Of a stretch of DNA of 21,906 nt, positions 8,287-15,379 are shown in pieces; position 1 is the stretch's first letter; each line of letters opens with the position of its first letter. Made by a program: the position numbers and the translations under genes. Where the stretch lies: positions 1-21,906 of the forward strand of contig JBEKYD010000111.1 in NCBI GenBank assembly GCA_049511335.1, written 5' to 3'. The notes below the pieces were generated by a model that was given only the letters and a program-made list of their open reading frames with translations, was not told where the DNA came from and ran no database searches. This stretch comes from JBEKYD01 sp049511335 (lineage in GTDB: Bacteria > Acidobacteriota > Terriglobia > Bryobacterales > Bryobacteraceae).

Positions 8287-9366
8287 ATGGACCTCGTCAT
8301 TGTTCGAGCTATTTTCGTACTTGTCTTGGGTTGCTGCGCTTATGTGCTCAATGCGATTCCCGGCCAGCCGGTACTTTCCGTGGCGGGAGGCGTAGTGCTG
8401 GCGGCGGCCATCATATTCTTCGAAGTTCGGCTGGAACACGTCAGTCTGAAGCGTTTGATCGGCGCTGCCATCGGGTCGGTGCTTGGGATTCTGGGCGCAT
8501 TTCTCATGTCTTTGGTAGTGGGTAAGGCGCTCCCCGGACAGCCGTTTCTGCCGGTTTGCCTGGTGTTGCTGATGGCGTATATCGGCTTGGTGGTGGGCGC
8601 CAAAAAGGGAGAGTTGCTCAATCTCTCCGCCCTGGGCGGAGTGTTCGGCGTGGAAAAAACCTCCAAGAAGAGCTTCAAGATTTTGGATACCAGCGTGATT
8701 ATCGACGGGCGCATCGCCGATATCGCCGAAACCGGATTCCTGGACGGCGTGCTGGTGATTCCGCAGTTCGTGCTTCGGGAGCTGCAATTGGTGGCCGACT
8801 CGGGCGATTCGATGAAGCGCAACCGCGGCCGCCGAGGGCTGGATATTCTGCAGCGCATTCAAAAAATGGCGCATTTGACGGTGCAGATCGTGGAAGAAGA
8901 CTTCCCCCAGGTTCGCGACGTGGACATGAAGTTGATTGAACTGGCCAAGATCTACGATTGCAAAGTGGTCACCAACGATTTCAATCTCAACAAGGTCGCC
9001 CAGTTACACGGTGTCGAGGTGCTGAACATCAACGAGCTGGCCAATTCGCTCAAGCCCATCGTGCTCCCCGGCGAGACCATGCGGGTCTTCATCCTGAAAG
9101 AAGGCAAGGAATACAACCAGGGAGTTGCCTACCTGGACGACGGCACCATGGTGGTGGTGGATAACGCCAAGAAGATGATCTCGAAGACCATCGACATCTC
9201 CGTCACCAGCGTGTTGCAAACCACGGCCGGCAAGATGATTTTCGGCAAGTACGACGATCGTCTCCACGCCGCGGCGCCTACCGAACGATTCGAGCGCGCG
9301 CCCCGCAAGAGCGACGTGCCGGCAGGCGGCACGGTTGGCAACGAGAAAACCACGATAGAATCGTAG
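8287..9366 (+). CDS. Integral membrane PIN-TRAM domain protein (YacL type)
   Basis: A 359-residue protein with four predicted membrane segments (about 5-22, 28-47, 57-78, 87-104), then a PIN nuclease-fold domain (about 130-250) and a TRAM RNA-binding domain (about 258-320). Conserved PIN acidic residues are visible: D134 in LDTSVIIDGR, E165 in VLRELQ, D213 in VDMKL and D231 in TNDFNLN. It is predicted to be a membrane-tethered RNA-acting protein, but its substrate is unknown. A GGAAGGGGG tract lies about 11 bases before the ATG. ispD begins 5 bp downstream; the YacL-IspD-IspF order also occurs in Bacillus, supporting the assignment. The last 35 residues are polar and low-complexity. Confidence 0.92.
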   Translation: MDLVIVRAIFVLVLGCCAYVLNAIPGQPVLSVAGGVVLAAAIIFFEVRLEHVSLKRLIGAAIGSVLGILGAFLMSLVVGKALPGQPFLPVCLVLLMAYIGLVVGAKKGELLNLSALGGVFGVEKTSKKSFKILDTSVIIDGRIADIAETGFLDGVLVIPQFVLRELQLVADSGDSMKRNRGRRGLDILQRIQKMAHLTVQIVEEDFPQVRDVDMKLIELAKIYDCKVVTNDFNLNKVAQLHGVEVLNINELANSLKPIVLPGETMRVFILKEGKEYNQGVAYLDDGTMVVVDNAKKMISKTIDISVTSVLQTTAGKMIFGKYDDRLHAAAPTERFERAPRKSDVPAGGTVGNEKTTIES

Positions 9367-9371
9367 AACCA

Positions 9372-10109
9372 ATGAGAATCGCTGTGATCGTGCCCGCCGC
9401 GGGTCTGGGCACACGCATGGGAAAGCCCTCGGCGGAGAAGACCGGCACCAGCCGTAAGCAATTCATGCTGCTGGACGGTTCTCCCATCCTATTGCACGCG
9501 GTCCGGAAATTCGCCTCCCTCGACCGGGTGGCGGAGATTGTCGTTTCGGTGCGCGGCGAGGACGTGGAATGGGTGAGCGGGCTGCTGGAGCGGGAGTTTC
9601 CGGCGCGCCACCTCCGCGTGGTGGAAGGCGGGAACAGCCGCCAGCAGTCGGTCGCGAACGCGCTGGCCGTTCTCGGTCCCGAGACCGATCTGGTGGCGGT
9701 GCACGACGCGGTGCGGCCGTTCATCGACGCGGAAACGATTCACCGCGTGCTGGATGAAGGGGCCGAGAGCGGAGCGGCGATCGTGGGCGTGCCCGCGGTG
9801 GATACGGTCAAACAGGTCAGCCGCTCGACCGGCAAGGCCCGGATTCGCGCTACCTTGCTGCGGGAAAAGCTGGTGATGGCGCAAACGCCGCAGGTTTTCC
9901 GCTACGACCTGTTGCGGCGCGCCTTCGAATCCGCCCGCCAGGATGGCTTCAGCGGCACCGACGAATCGAGCCTGGTGGAGCGGCTGGATGTGGAAGTGAC
10001 CGTGGTGATGGGCAACGACCACAACATCAAAATCACCAAGCCCGGCGACATGGAGCTGGCCCGCCTGTTTCTGCAGGATGAGCTGGCCGCCAAGGATGCC
10101 TCCCGTTGA
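9372..10109 (+). CDS. ispD: 2-C-methyl-D-erythritol 4-phosphate cytidylyltransferase
   Basis: Third enzyme of the MEP isoprenoid pathway: joins CTP and MEP to give CDP-methylerythritol and pyrophosphate. 245 residues, slightly longer than the common 225-235. Signature elements are the glycine-rich CTP loop PAAGLGTRMG (8-17), KQF (29-31), GGNSRQQSV (87-95), HDAVRPF (111-117), AQTPQVF and GTDESSLVE. The segment between the glycine loop and the KQF lysine (KPSAEKTGTSR) carries a few extra residues relative to E. coli IspD, which accounts for part of the additional length. It is second in an operon: 5 bp after the PIN-TRAM gene, and 26 bp before the preferred ispF start. Confidence 0.96.
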   Translation: MRIAVIVPAAGLGTRMGKPSAEKTGTSRKQFMLLDGSPILLHAVRKFASLDRVAEIVVSVRGEDVEWVSGLLEREFPARHLRVVEGGNSRQQSVANALAVLGPETDLVAVHDAVRPFIDAETIHRVLDEGAESGAAIVGVPAVDTVKQVSRSTGKARIRATLLREKLVMAQTPQVFRYDLLRRAFESARQDGFSGTDESSLVERLDVEVTVVMGNDHNIKITKPGDMELARLFLQDELAAKDASR

Positions 10110-10135
10110 GCCGGGAACGGGAAGCGCCGGGCGAG

Positions 10136-10612
10136 ATGCGAACCGGGCAGGGCTGGGATGTGCATCGTCTGGCGCCGGGCCGTCCGCTGATATTGGGCGG
10201 AGTCGCGGTGCCCAGCGAGGTGGGTCTCGAGGGTCACTCGGATGCCGATGTTCTAGCCCACGCCATCACGGATGCGATCCTCGGCGCGGTTGCGTTAGGC
10301 GATATCGGGATGCACTTCCCCGATACGGACCCGCGTTGGAAAGGCGCCGATAGTCTGGTCTTCCTGCGTCACGCCGTTCAATTGGCTGGAGAGCGCGGCT
10401 ATAAATTGGTGAATGTGGATTCTACCGTGATCCTGGAGCGCCCCAAACTGAAAGATTTCCGCCAGGGCATTCGCGAGCGGTTGGCGGAAGCGCTGGGTCT
10501 CGACCTCGATCGCGTGTCGGTAAAGTTCAAGACCGCGGAAAAGGTTGGCCCTGTCGGGGAAGGCCGTTCCGCGGAGGCCCAGGCAGTGGTTACGCTGAAG
10601 GCACAGATGTAG
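10136..10612 (+). CDS. ispF: 2-C-methyl-D-erythritol 2,4-cyclodiphosphate synthase
   Basis: Fifth MEP pathway enzyme: cyclises CDP-methylerythritol 2-phosphate to MEcPP with loss of CMP. The 158-residue product starting at ATG 10136 (MRTGQGWDVHRL) aligns with the N-terminus of known IspF; an in-frame TTG at 10106, overlapping the ispD stop, would add ten unsupported residues. Zinc ligands D8, H10 and H42 are present (GWDVH, AHAITDA), with GHSDADVL (33-40), LGDIGMHFPDTDP and FKTAEKVGPVGEG also conserved. IspF forms trimers. The canonical GHGFDVH opening reads GQGWDVH here, a modest variation. Last gene of the yacL-ispD-ispF operon; the following gene is convergent. Confidence 0.97.
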   Translation: MRTGQGWDVHRLAPGRPLILGGVAVPSEVGLEGHSDADVLAHAITDAILGAVALGDIGMHFPDTDPRWKGADSLVFLRHAVQLAGERGYKLVNVDSTVILERPKLKDFRQGIRERLAEALGLDLDRVSVKFKTAEKVGPVGEGRSAEAQAVVTLKAQM

Positions 10613-10675
10613 TCTCGATCCACAGACTCAAGTATGTGCCACCACGCGGCCTTTAGTATGTCCGGGGTCCGGGCG

Positions 10676-10846
10676 TCAGTTCGCGTTCACCAGGCACATG
10701 CGGCGCGCTGCCCGGCGGGCCTTCAATCGCTCGTTCGCCTTCTTCTGCTTTTCCGCGGAGACAACGGTTTGGCAGGCGTCACAGCGTTTCCGGATTCTGG
10801 ATCGCGTGATGAACTCAGCCCCGCAACGTCGGCACTGCTTCTTCAT
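10676..10846 (-). CDS. Small double-CxxC (zinc-ribbon-like) basic protein
   Basis: A 56-residue protein with two CxxC pairs (C5/C8 and C22/C25) in the pattern CRRCGAEF...RKRCDACQ, followed by a Lys/Arg-rich helix (KQKKANERLKARRAARR). The cysteine pairs could hold one zinc ion, and the basic tail suggests nucleic-acid contact; both are inference. ATG 10846 is preferred because GAGGAG sits four bases before it. An in-frame ATG at 10918 is also preceded by a GAGG and would add 24 residues including one more Cys and two His; a longer frame from 10966 is possible. No neighbour shares its strand closely, and no function is known to me. Confidence 0.6.
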   Translation of the reverse strand: MKKQCRRCGAEFITRSRIRKRCDACQTVVSAEKQKKANERLKARRAARRMCLVNAN

Positions 10847-11190
10847 GGTCTCCTCAAGCGGGAGAATCCCCGGCTTCTTCGGCAGAAGATGGGAATAATG
10901 GAAATCGCAATGGTTCATGTCCGGACCTCGCTTGTAGTGGGTTGCGGCATCGGATTCGGAGTGCAAGATCCGCGATGGGTGTAATGCCCCATCGGGCAGC
11001 GCTCACGTCGAAACAACCCACACCCCCGGATCAAACAGACACCCCAGGGGCAGTTAAAATTGATGCTACCAAGACTCTGGTTACAAGGGACTTGCCAAAT
11101 CGCGACGAAAGCTGAGCCTGCCCTCGATCCGCTCGAATGCGTTGTTCGGCAATCATCTGCATGTAAGCTCTAGCACGCCGCCTTCCGAAG
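10847..11190. other. Intergenic region without a recognised gene
   Basis: About 340 bp between two minus-strand genes; its first 70-120 bp may belong to a longer form of the small zinc-ribbon gene. A short hairpin TGCCC-CATC-GGGCA lies at 10985-10998 with no following T tract. Open frames across 11031-11231 are Arg-rich and unconvincing. I find no tRNA pattern, transposase or promoter strong enough to name. Confidence 0.4.
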
Positions 11191-11661
11191 CTATGCAAGG
11201 GAAGCCGCCGGACGAAACACTTCCTCCGCACCCAGCAATTCCCAACGCAAGTGATTCATATAAAAGACCAATATCGGTTCCGGATAAAGCGAGCGGAACT
11301 TCTCATATACGCGCTCCTCCCAGCCTTCCGAGAAAAAGGGTTTCACATCCAAATCTTTGGCGAAGAAGCCATTTTCATGCGGAACGCCCGAAAAGTCCAG
11401 CACCGCGGTGATCATATCGAGGTGCGAAACCAAAATCGCCTGCGCCAGATCCTTCGCAAAATCGAGGTCGCCTTCCACGATCCGCGTCCAAAAACGCGGA
11501 GTGGCCTTGCGCAGGGTCTCGGTATTGACCTTGTTCAGGTGTGCCCGGACTTTGAAGCCCTCGTAAATCTGGTAGGTCTTAAGCCTGCCGATCGAGATCC
11601 CGCGGACGAGCTGCGGGAAGGCTTCCTGGCCAAGCCCGAGGTAAACATCCGAAATCTGCAT
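11191..11661 (-). CDS. Conserved-looking hypothetical protein, 156 residues
   Basis: I do not recognise this family. The translation has a normal soluble-protein composition (mixed Leu/Val/Phe core, many charged residues), no signal peptide and no membrane segment. It opens MQISDVYLGLGQEAFPQLVR and contains LAQAILVSHLDMITAVLDF (about 73-91) and a Trp/Tyr-rich C-terminal half. GAAGG lies four bases before the ATG. No other plausible frame covers the stretch, and the codon choice matches the rest of the window, so it is probably a real gene. It reads away from purA, divergently, across a 214-bp gap. Function unknown; it could be lineage-specific. Confidence 0.65.
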   Translation of the reverse strand: MQISDVYLGLGQEAFPQLVRGISIGRLKTYQIYEGFKVRAHLNKVNTETLRKATPRFWTRIVEGDLDFAKDLAQAILVSHLDMITAVLDFSGVPHENGFFAKDLDVKPFFSEGWEERVYEKFRSLYPEPILVFYMNHLRWELLGAEEVFRPAASLA

Positions 11662-11875
11662 TAACCTTCAGCGTATCACGCCCGGCAGCGGGAAAGGTCC
11701 CCCCATCCGGAGCGCTCGCTGCCGCGGGCTAGCCCTTCAAGACGATGCCGGCACGATTTTTCGTTGTGCAAATTTGTTTAGGATCTGAAAACCTGAAGCC
11801 CAGGGCAAGGCGGCGCCGCGACAACCTGGCGGAAGAAAGTTGCGGCGGCTTGCTAACATAGAAGTTTCGGGCAAA

Positions 11876-13180
11876 ATGAAAAACATCATCATCCTGGGAT
11901 CCCAGTGGGGAGACGAGGGCAAAGGGAAAATTGTGGACCTGTTCTCCCAGCCCTTCGATATCGTGGCGCGCTACCAGGGCGGCCACAATGCCGGCCACAC
12001 GGTGTTCATCGGCGAAAGCAAGTACGTGCTGAAGCTGATCCCCAGCGGCGTGCTGCGCGGAAAGACCGCGGTCATCGGCAACGGGCTGGTCATCGATCCG
12101 GCGGCGCTGGTGAAGGAAATCGACGCGCTGGCGGCCGCTGGCGTGGCGGTCGAAGGGAACCTGTTCATCAGCAACCGCGCTCACGTTTTGTTCCCCGCTC
12201 ATCGCATGATGGAGCGCATGTCGGAAGGGCGCGAGGGCAGAATTTCGATTGGAACGACTTCGAGGGGCATCGGCCCGTGCTATGAGGACAAGGTGGCCCG
12301 CCGCGGAATCCGAATCGCGGATTTGCTCGATCGCGAGGTATTCCGGGCCCAATATGGCGCGCTGATGGAGGAGAAGGTTGAAATCGCCCGCACCTTCGGC
12401 ATCGACGAAGGGCTGGACATGGCGCGAATTCGCGACGAGTATGAAGCCTTTGCGGAGCGGATCCGGCCCATGGTGTGCGATACGGCGGAGCTTCTCAACC
12501 AGGCGATTAGCGGCGGGAAGCGGGTGATGTTCGAAGGCGCCCAGGGCACCATGCTCGATATCGACCATGGCACCTATCCATTTGTGACCTCGTCGAGCGC
12601 TTCGGCCGGCGGCGCCTGCACCGGCACCGGAGTGCCGCCTACCCGTATTCAGGGAATCATCGGGGTTTCCAAAGCTTACATTACCCGCGTGGGCGGCGGC
12701 CCCTTCCCTACCGAAGCGCTGGATGCGGCGGGCGAACGCATACGCCAGCGCGGCAATGAATTCGGCGCCGTCACGGGGCGGCCGCGGCGATGCGGTTGGT
12801 TCGACCTTCCCCTGCTGCGTTATACCGCCGGCATCAATGGATTCGACAGCCTGGTAGTGACCAAGCTTGACGTGCTCGACGATTTCGAGACCATCCCGGT
12901 GTGCACCGGCTACCGATCCGCAGGCAAGCCCGTGAGCGGCATGCCCGCGCTGGTTTCCCAAATTGCGAAGATCGAGCCCGTATACGAGGTCCTCCCCGGA
13001 TGGCGTTCCAACACCTTCGGGCTCTCGTCATGGGACGATCTGCCGGGCCGCGCCAAGGATTACCTGGCCTTTCTGGAAGGCCATATCGGGGTCGAGGTGG
13101 GGTGCGTGTCGACCGGACCGGAGCGCAACCAGACCATCGTCCGCCGCGGTTCCCGTCTCGAAAATCTGCTCTGCCGCTGA
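11876..13180 (+). CDS. purA: Adenylosuccinate synthetase
   Basis: Catalyses the GTP-dependent joining of aspartate to IMP, the first committed step to AMP. The preferred ATG (11876) gives 434 residues and begins right at the conserved MKNIIILGSQWGDEGKGK; an in-frame TTG 36 bases earlier adds nothing conserved. Catalytic D13 and H41 are present (QWGDEGKGK; GGHNAGHT). Further signatures are TTSRGIGPCYEDK, EGAQGTMLDIDHGTYPFVTS, TRVGGGPFPTE and GAVTGRPRRCGWFDLP, all in order. The Shine-Dalgarno is weak. The stop is only 7 bp from the convergent 134-residue gene, so the two transcripts must overlap or terminate within each other. Confidence 0.97.
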   Translation: MKNIIILGSQWGDEGKGKIVDLFSQPFDIVARYQGGHNAGHTVFIGESKYVLKLIPSGVLRGKTAVIGNGLVIDPAALVKEIDALAAAGVAVEGNLFISNRAHVLFPAHRMMERMSEGREGRISIGTTSRGIGPCYEDKVARRGIRIADLLDREVFRAQYGALMEEKVEIARTFGIDEGLDMARIRDEYEAFAERIRPMVCDTAELLNQAISGGKRVMFEGAQGTMLDIDHGTYPFVTSSSASAGGACTGTGVPPTRIQGIIGVSKAYITRVGGGPFPTEALDAAGERIRQRGNEFGAVTGRPRRCGWFDLPLLRYTAGINGFDSLVVTKLDVLDDFETIPVCTGYRSAGKPVSGMPALVSQIAKIEPVYEVLPGWRSNTFGLSSWDDLPGRAKDYLAFLEGHIGVEVGCVSTGPERNQTIVRRGSRLENLLCR

Positions 13181-13187
13181 GGTCGTT

Positions 13188-13592
13188 CTACAGCCCCAGT
13201 ATTTCCACGATGGCGGCAATTTCGGCTAATCCGACTTCAAGCACCGAATCGACCGCATCGGGCGCGGCGCGCTCGTCGAAAGCCTGAAATAACGCCAGCT
13301 TGGCAATGGCGTAGCGCTCCGCGGCCGTCAGCGTGCGCTGGTTGGCGCTCTCCCAGGCGGCGATGCTGGAATGAGGCTGCCGTACCGAGGTGTCGTGCCA
13401 GTTCTTGCGGTCGGCTGAGATTTGGAAGACGAATTCGGTTGCGGGCTCGCCCGTTCGGTGGACGTGGAATCCGCGATAAAAATAGTGATAAACATATCCG
13501 CTTTGCGCGCTATAGATCTTTTCGCGCGGCTGGCGGGGAGCACCGCTTAGTGGGGAGGCTGCGGATTTTTTGGAGAAAAAATTGCGAAACAT
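13188..13592 (-). CDS. Hypothetical protein, 134 residues
   Basis: Family not recognised. After a basic N-terminus (MFRNFFSKKSAAS) it has an aromatic beta-rich section (SGYVYHYFYRGFHVHRTGEPATEFVFQIS, residues about 31-60) and a helical C-terminal half (LTAAERYAIAKLALFQAFDE, then an Ala/Val/Leu-rich end). There is no signal peptide or membrane segment. The composition is protein-like and no competing frame is better. ATG 13592 has only a weak CAGG in front of it. It is convergent with purA at 7 bp. Its upstream side borders the structured non-coding region that precedes mqnD. Confidence 0.62.
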   Translation of the reverse strand: MFRNFFSKKSAASPLSGAPRQPREKIYSAQSGYVYHYFYRGFHVHRTGEPATEFVFQISADRKNWHDTSVRQPHSSIAAWESANQRTLTAAERYAIAKLALFQAFDERAAPDAVDSVLEVGLAEIAAIVEILGL

Positions 13593-13643
13593 CTGGCCTG
13601 ATTCTCAGTATAGGAAACTAGCCGTCCCGGCCTATTGACAAGT

Positions 13644-13768
13644 CGCCGAAGCGGGAGCAAACTGAAGGTGGAATCGGGTTTGTCCGGTTCCATTATCGTC
13701 AGACGCAAAAGCCGGCCCACCCGGGCGCGGCGGGAGGTGACTGATAGAGCCGGACCAGAATGAGGGCG
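13644..13768 (+). ncRNA. Candidate structured RNA, resembling the GEMM (cyclic-dinucleotide) riboswitch core
   Basis: The segment shows the ordered pieces of a GEMM-I-like aptamer: GCAAAC (13657-13662), a long hairpin closed by CTGA/TCAG with inner GGAA/TTCC and CGG/CCG pairs (13662-13702), GACGCAAAAGCC (13702-13713; GEMM consensus GACGCAAAGCC), a second hairpin CACC/GGTG (13718-13721 with 13736-13739), GATAGAGCCGG (13743-13753) and an outer CGCC/GGCG stem (13644-13647 with 13765-13768). Departures are an extra A in the core, a non-GNRA loop in the first hairpin and no clear tetraloop receptor. It is upstream of mqnD. It could be a different or degenerate RNA, so the call is tentative. Confidence 0.33.
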
Positions 13769-13777
13769 GTATCGTTC

Positions 13778-13865
13778 CGTGCAAGTAAGCACGTTGTACG
13801 GAGAATCTCCCGTGATCGGAAGCTAAATAGGCCCAGTGGTATTAGGCCCCGCGCACACAGTGCGC
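13778..13865 (+). repeat. Run of short hairpins
   Basis: Three consecutive hairpins: CGTGC/GCACG (13778-13782 with 13789-13793), ACGGAGA/TCTCCCGT with one bulge (13798-13804 with 13806-13813), and GCGCAC-ACA-GTGCGC (13851-13865). None has a T tract, so they look like parts of a folded leader and not like classical terminators. Confidence 0.5.
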
Positions 13866-13881
13866 ACAGATGATGATCGAT

Positions 13882-13961
13882 GGCAGGTTTCCCGAGCTGA
13901 CGAGTACTGGAACAGCCGCCCTTCTCTTCCCTCCTCGTTTGTCTCGGGTTTGAAACCTGCC
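13882..13961. repeat. 15-bp inverted repeat in the mqnD leader
   Basis: GGCAGGTTTCCCGAG (13882-13896) pairs with CTCGGG (13943-13948) and AAACCTGCC (13953-13961): fifteen base pairs with a 4-nt bulge (TTTG) in the right arm and a 46-nt loop. It ends 34 bp before the mqnD start. It could fold in the transcript or be a remnant of a small mobile repeat. Confidence 0.7.
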
Positions 13962-13963
13962 TT

Positions 13964-13973
13964 AGTGTACACT
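13964..13973. promoter_or_regulatory. Perfect 10-bp palindrome, operator candidate
   Basis: AGTGTACACT is self-complementary and lies 22 bp before the mqnD start codon, where a dimeric repressor could block transcription or initiation. No well-formed -35/-10 pair is visible next to it. Confidence 0.35.
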
Positions 13974-13995
13974 GAAACAAGTCTTTTCCTATTTT

Positions 13996-14841
13996 ATGAA
14001 TTCCGTTTCTCAGCGGGAAATTGTGAGCGCGCACAGTCCCGATTCAGACGACGCGTTCATGTTCTATGGCCTGGCGACCAAGAAAGTGCGATCGCCGAAA
14101 GTCTCGTTCCGGCACGTGCTCGAAGATATCGAGACGCTCAACCGGAAGGCCATGGAGGGGCAATACGATCTCACCGCCATTTCGTACCACGCTTATCCTT
14201 ACGTTTCCGACAAGTACGTGCTGATGGCCAGCGGGTCCAGCATTGGCGACGGCTACGGTCCCATGATTGTGGCCTCCCGGCCCATGGAGCCGGAAGAGCT
14301 AAAAGGGAAGCGCATTGCAGTCCCCGGCAAGTTGACCACCGCCTACCTGGCTGCCAGACTTTTCGAGCCGGATTTCGAACCGGTGGTCACCCGCTTCGAT
14401 AGGATTCTGGACGCCGTGCGCGAGCGCACCGCCGATTGCGGGCTGATCATCCACGAAGCCCAGTTGACATACGACCGGCAAGGCTTTCACCGCGTGGTGG
14501 ACCTGGGACGTTGGTTCAAGACGGCCTATGGCCTGCCCCTTCCCTTAGGGGGTAATGTTCTGTTGCGCAGTCTCGGACCGGAGATTCAGAGTGAATGCTG
14601 CCGCTTGATGAGGGAGAGCATTCAGTACGCGCTCGATAACCATGACGAAGCGCTCTCTTACGCGCTGCAGTTTGCCCGCGAATTGGAGACTCGTCAAGCC
14701 GAGAAATTCGTAGGCATGTACGTCAACCACTACACCTTGGATGCGGGAGAGGTGGTGCCGCGCGCGGTCCAGAAACTGCTCGACCTCGGCTATGAAGCCG
14801 GTCTGGTGCCGAATAAAATCGAGGTCGAGTTCGTTCGTTAG
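13996..14841 (+). CDS. mqnD: 1,4-dihydroxy-6-naphthoate synthase (MqnD family)
   Basis: A 281-residue member of the MqnA/MqnD periplasmic-binding-like fold, acting in the cytoplasm. It is predicted to convert cyclic dehypoxanthinyl futalosine to 1,4-dihydroxy-6-naphthoate in the futalosine route to menaquinone. The MqnD pattern is seen in SPDSDDAFMFYGL (14-26; commonly SPCPNDTF...), DLTAISYHAYPYVSDKYVLM, GKRIAVPGKLTTAYLAARLF (about 103-122) and CGLIIHEAQLTYDRQG; the chorismate-dehydratase MqnA pattern is not seen. No other mqn gene is nearby, so the pathway must be completed elsewhere. The Shine-Dalgarno is poor, and the leader holds an inverted repeat and a palindrome, suggesting control at the RNA or operator level. 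A related solute-binding protein is less likely: no signal peptide is present. Confidence 0.8.
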   Translation: MNSVSQREIVSAHSPDSDDAFMFYGLATKKVRSPKVSFRHVLEDIETLNRKAMEGQYDLTAISYHAYPYVSDKYVLMASGSSIGDGYGPMIVASRPMEPEELKGKRIAVPGKLTTAYLAARLFEPDFEPVVTRFDRILDAVRERTADCGLIIHEAQLTYDRQGFHRVVDLGRWFKTAYGLPLPLGGNVLLRSLGPEIQSECCRLMRESIQYALDNHDEALSYALQFARELETRQAEKFVGMYVNHYTLDAGEVVPRAVQKLLDLGYEAGLVPNKIEVEFVR

Positions 14842-14869
14842 GCCGGGGCTGAACCGGGTTTCATGATTT

Positions 14870-15290
14870 GTGGGGCAGGCCCTCGGCCTGCGGCGGCCTC
14901 TCAGGCCGCCCGTCGCGCCACACTACCGGAATGCCATCCTGATAGGAGCACCCTTCCGTAGCCGATTCGCCACCTTCCGCCGGCTTGATCGGTTCGCCGG
15001 CAACTGGGAGGCCGCCGCAGGCTGTCGAGCCGGCTTGACAGCCCGCGCCACGTACTTTCCGCAAGCCGGCACGGCATCATTAGTAGGGCGGACCCCCTGG
15101 TCCGCGCGGGACGCCCTCGTCCCGCTCCTTTCCCCAAGCACCAAGTCTCCGCTACCGGCGAGGAGCCGGCCGGGGGGCCGGCTGCGGACCAGGGGCGGAC
15201 CAGGGGTCCGCCCTACAAGTTATGCGGGTGTGTCACGGACACAAAAGTATGCGGCATTAGGCTGGGAGCCTGCCCTGGAGCCTGCCCCAC
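14870..15290. repeat. Composite hairpin-repeat block (REP/MITE-like)
   Basis: A 421-bp non-coding block bounded by an 11-bp inverted repeat: GTGGGGCAGGC (14870-14880) and GCCTGCCCCAC (15280-15290). Inside are perfect hairpins GCAGGCC/GGCCTGC (14875-14891), GGCGGCCT/AGGCCGCC (14892-14910), GGCTGTC/GACAGCC (15020-15043), GCGGGACG/CGTCCCGC (15106-15125) and AGCCGGCC/GGCCGGCT (15164-15183). There is also a 15-bp inverted repeat (14886-14900 with 15008-15022) and a nearly perfect 22-bp one (15084-15105 with 15195-15215, one base shorter). Two direct repeats occur: GCGGACCAGGG twice (15184-15205) and GGAGCCTGCCC twice (15265-15287). No transposase and no clear target-site duplication. Confidence 0.75.
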
Positions 15291-15379
15291 CACACAGCGC
15301 GCTGCCTGGGCCGAAATGGGTCAGCCTATTTTCCTCAACAACTGGAAAATGCCCGGCGGCTTCAGGAGTCTGGAATCGG

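Noticed and set aside
10106..10135. TTG start overlapping the ispD stop as the ispF start
   Set aside because: The conserved IspF N-terminus begins at ATG 10136; the ten extra residues match nothing in the family.
11031..11231. Minus-strand frame and a short plus-strand stretch resembling a protein remnant
   Set aside because: Too short, and overlapping the end of a better gene; no recognisable domain to support a pseudogene call.
13770..13803. Possible group II intron domain V-like hairpin
   Set aside because: No AGC triad, wrong bulge position, and no reverse transcriptase or intron ends nearby.
13798..13850. Similarity of CGGAAGCTAA and GGTATTAGG to parts of 5S rRNA
   Set aside because: Spacing and the remaining conserved 5S segments (CCCGTTCCCAT region, closing stem) are missing.
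13836..14402. 188-residue plus-strand frame overlapping mqnD
   Set aside because: Shifted frame of mqnD; the mqnD frame carries all conserved motifs.
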